Positions 62,698 to 64,000 of a DNA stretch of 64,000 nt are shown here, piece after piece. Location: assembly GCF_043641665.1 (NCBI RefSeq), contig NC_092180.1, positions 5,357,391 to 5,421,390 of the forward strand, written 5' to 3'. Source of the stretch: Enoplosus armatus. Taxonomy: Eukaryota > Chordata > Actinopteri > Centrarchiformes > Enoplosidae. Within the stretch, counting starts at the first letter, position 1; the number at the start of each line of letters is the position of its first letter. The position numbers were made by a program, and so were the translations under genes. The notes beneath the pieces are model-generated. The model did not search any database. It was not told the DNA's origin and saw only the letters and a program-made list of their open reading frames with translations.

Positions 62698-62705
62698 TGA
62701 CGTCA
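62698..62705. promoter_or_regulatory. Full palindromic cAMP response element
   Basis: TGACGTCA, the complete CREB site, about 520 bp upstream of the TATA box at 62170. A related GCGTCAG lies 14 bp away. The combination with MEF2 sites suggests activity-dependent control (inference). Confidence 0.45.
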
Positions 62706-62749
62706 GGTGGAGAATCTCCCACTTTGAAGGTGGAAGCAGGAGCCTCCGT

Positions 62750-64000
62750 TGCCAATACTGTGGCTAAAAAGCAGCGAAGGTCCAATGAAAGATCCGCCGA
62801 AAACGCACAATAGCAGAGGATAGGCTAAAGAAGGCGCAGCCCCCTCCTCCTCCAAACTGGAAAGGCCATTGTTTACTGGCTGTAGTCAACCCTCTCTTTC
62901 ATGTCATTGGGAGCAAAGGAGGAGCCAACTACACACAAATGAAACGGTTAGTAAACTGGGAGCTCCAGTGGTCATCATGAGACAAGCCAACACCAAACGT
63001 CCGATAAAGGCGCTTATTTTACGGCTTTCCCTCATAAAAGCGCTCTTATTTCAAATCATAAGGTGGTCCACATGAGTCCAGGTTGGGTTTACCCTCCAGC
63101 AGACCCAAACGTGGCCCTCAGTGTGATGATGCAGAGCTGCACAGAAAGGTGGAAGGCTCATTACAGGCTGCCGCGGTCTCAGTCCTGCAGACTCCCCCTG
63201 CACAGGGCAGAATGCTGAAACGCGTAGTAACGGAGCGGCGCTTGGCCGACCGATGATGCTATTTTTAACTCCCATACTCAACATGCCTGGCGCTGCGGGT
63301 TTCTCTGCTCAGGGTAGCCTACTACTGTAAGACAGGCAAAACATAAACACAGCACCGCTTCCAGGAGGAATGGATCTGGTTTCTCAGAGCAAAAAGAGAG
63401 AAAAATAATCCTCCACAGATTAAGAGATGTTTTTTTTCTTTATCAATGTATCTCTTTAAGAATGAGACCCTGTCTCATTCTTTAAAGCTGCAACCTGTAG
63501 GATTTTCATGGTATTACATTTACAAGAGAGTCAACTTTTGTACCATTTTCTGTGTCTGTGTGTTTTATTTTCATGTTTTATTAACAACTGATGCATGGAG
63601 ACATTCATTCTATCTAAAAAGTGTGTTCATGTTTATATTCATATTTAAATGTCAAAGATGAATTTCCTTTAAAAGAAATAATCAGGCCTATTTATGATAC
63701 ATAATACAGACACGTCTCACACACCATGAACACCAGTGTGGTCCTTGTTGTGCTGTCTATAATAATAAACACTTAAAAGTGTTGTTGGGGGGTAGTTAAC
63801 CTTTCACCTGTCCAAGGCACACATGCTGTCTTCTGTTTATAAGTTTGGTATCCCCCCGCAGCTGTTCAGAGCTGATGTTTAGTTTGACCAGTTTCCCCGG
63901 AGTCGTTCCAGGATTATGGCACCGAATGAGGAGCTTAGACCAACAAACAGATCCTGCTGCACTGTAGGACTGAGAGACAAACTACAACACAACGAAGAGA
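62750..64000. other. Upstream flank of the mir-129-2 promoter region
   Basis: Moderately GC-rich up to about 63300, with a second MEF2-like site at 63259-63268, then AT-rich with the hairpin at 63454-63487. No coding gene recognised. Confidence 0.5.
63454..63487. repeat. Near-perfect hairpin
   Basis: CTTTAAGAATGAGAC, spacer CCT, then GTCTCATTCTTTAAAG: stem of 15 pairs with one bulged base. The following CTGCAACCTGTAGGA looks repeat-derived, so it may be a repeat end. Confidence 0.55.

Noticed and set aside
1..64000. CRISPR arrays, bacterial operons, phage genes or complete endogenous viruses
   Set aside because: Sequence is vertebrate in style; no regularly spaced repeats, operon-like ORF runs or intact gag/pol frames are seen.

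Overview
This 64 kb window is vertebrate nuclear DNA, almost certainly from a teleost and probably a percomorph. The reasons are a many-exon gene with GT/AG introns, AT-rich non-coding sequence, many CA/TG microsatellites, and decayed copies of interspersed repeats typical of fish genomes (L2/CR1-like LINEs, hAT remnants, a TTAA-flanked piggyBac-type MITE). Most open reading frames here are chance.

Two protein-coding genes and one microRNA gene can be supported, all on the minus strand. (1) hsd17b12, a steroid/3-ketoacyl-CoA reductase, runs from 53925 (start codon) to 39195 (stop). All 11 coding exons could be rebuilt by hand with consensus splice sites; they join in frame to a 319-residue short-chain dehydrogenase. 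(2) A one-exon homologue of the small acidic protein C11orf96 lies about 2.2 kb downstream, at 36982-36746, with its own TATA box. (3) mir-129-2 lies about 6.5 kb upstream of hsd17b12, at 60458-60383, with both mature arms intact. The order mir-129-2, hsd17b12, c11orf96 matches human 11p11.2, except that ALKBH3, which sits between the last two genes in human, is not seen here.

Layout. 1-33.5 kb holds no recognisable protein gene. It has relics of LINE and hAT elements and several stretches that look like long-range regulatory sequence, judged by eye only. 33.5-34 kb has a candidate orphan first exon on the minus strand with a strong splice donor. 35.8-37.5 kb is the c11orf96 unit. 37.95-54.1 kb is hsd17b12, with repeats in its introns and an NF-Y/ETS-type promoter at 54.05-54.1 kb. 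54.2-60.3 kb is gene-poor and rich in microsatellites. 60-63 kb is the mir-129-2 locus: hairpin, CpG-rich segment, a spread-out RE1-like motif, and 1.7 kb upstream a TATA promoter with MEF2 and CRE motifs and a clean splice donor, which could start the primary transcript.

The three genes have no shared pathway. Hsd17b12 makes very long-chain fatty acids (and reduces steroids) in the ER, mir-129-2 is a neural microRNA, and c11orf96 is a poorly understood inducible gene. No undescribed multi-gene system was found. The best leads are the regulatory structure of the mir-129-2 promoter, the orphan exon at 33.5 kb, and a pair of divergent small ORFs inside hsd17b12 intron 2.
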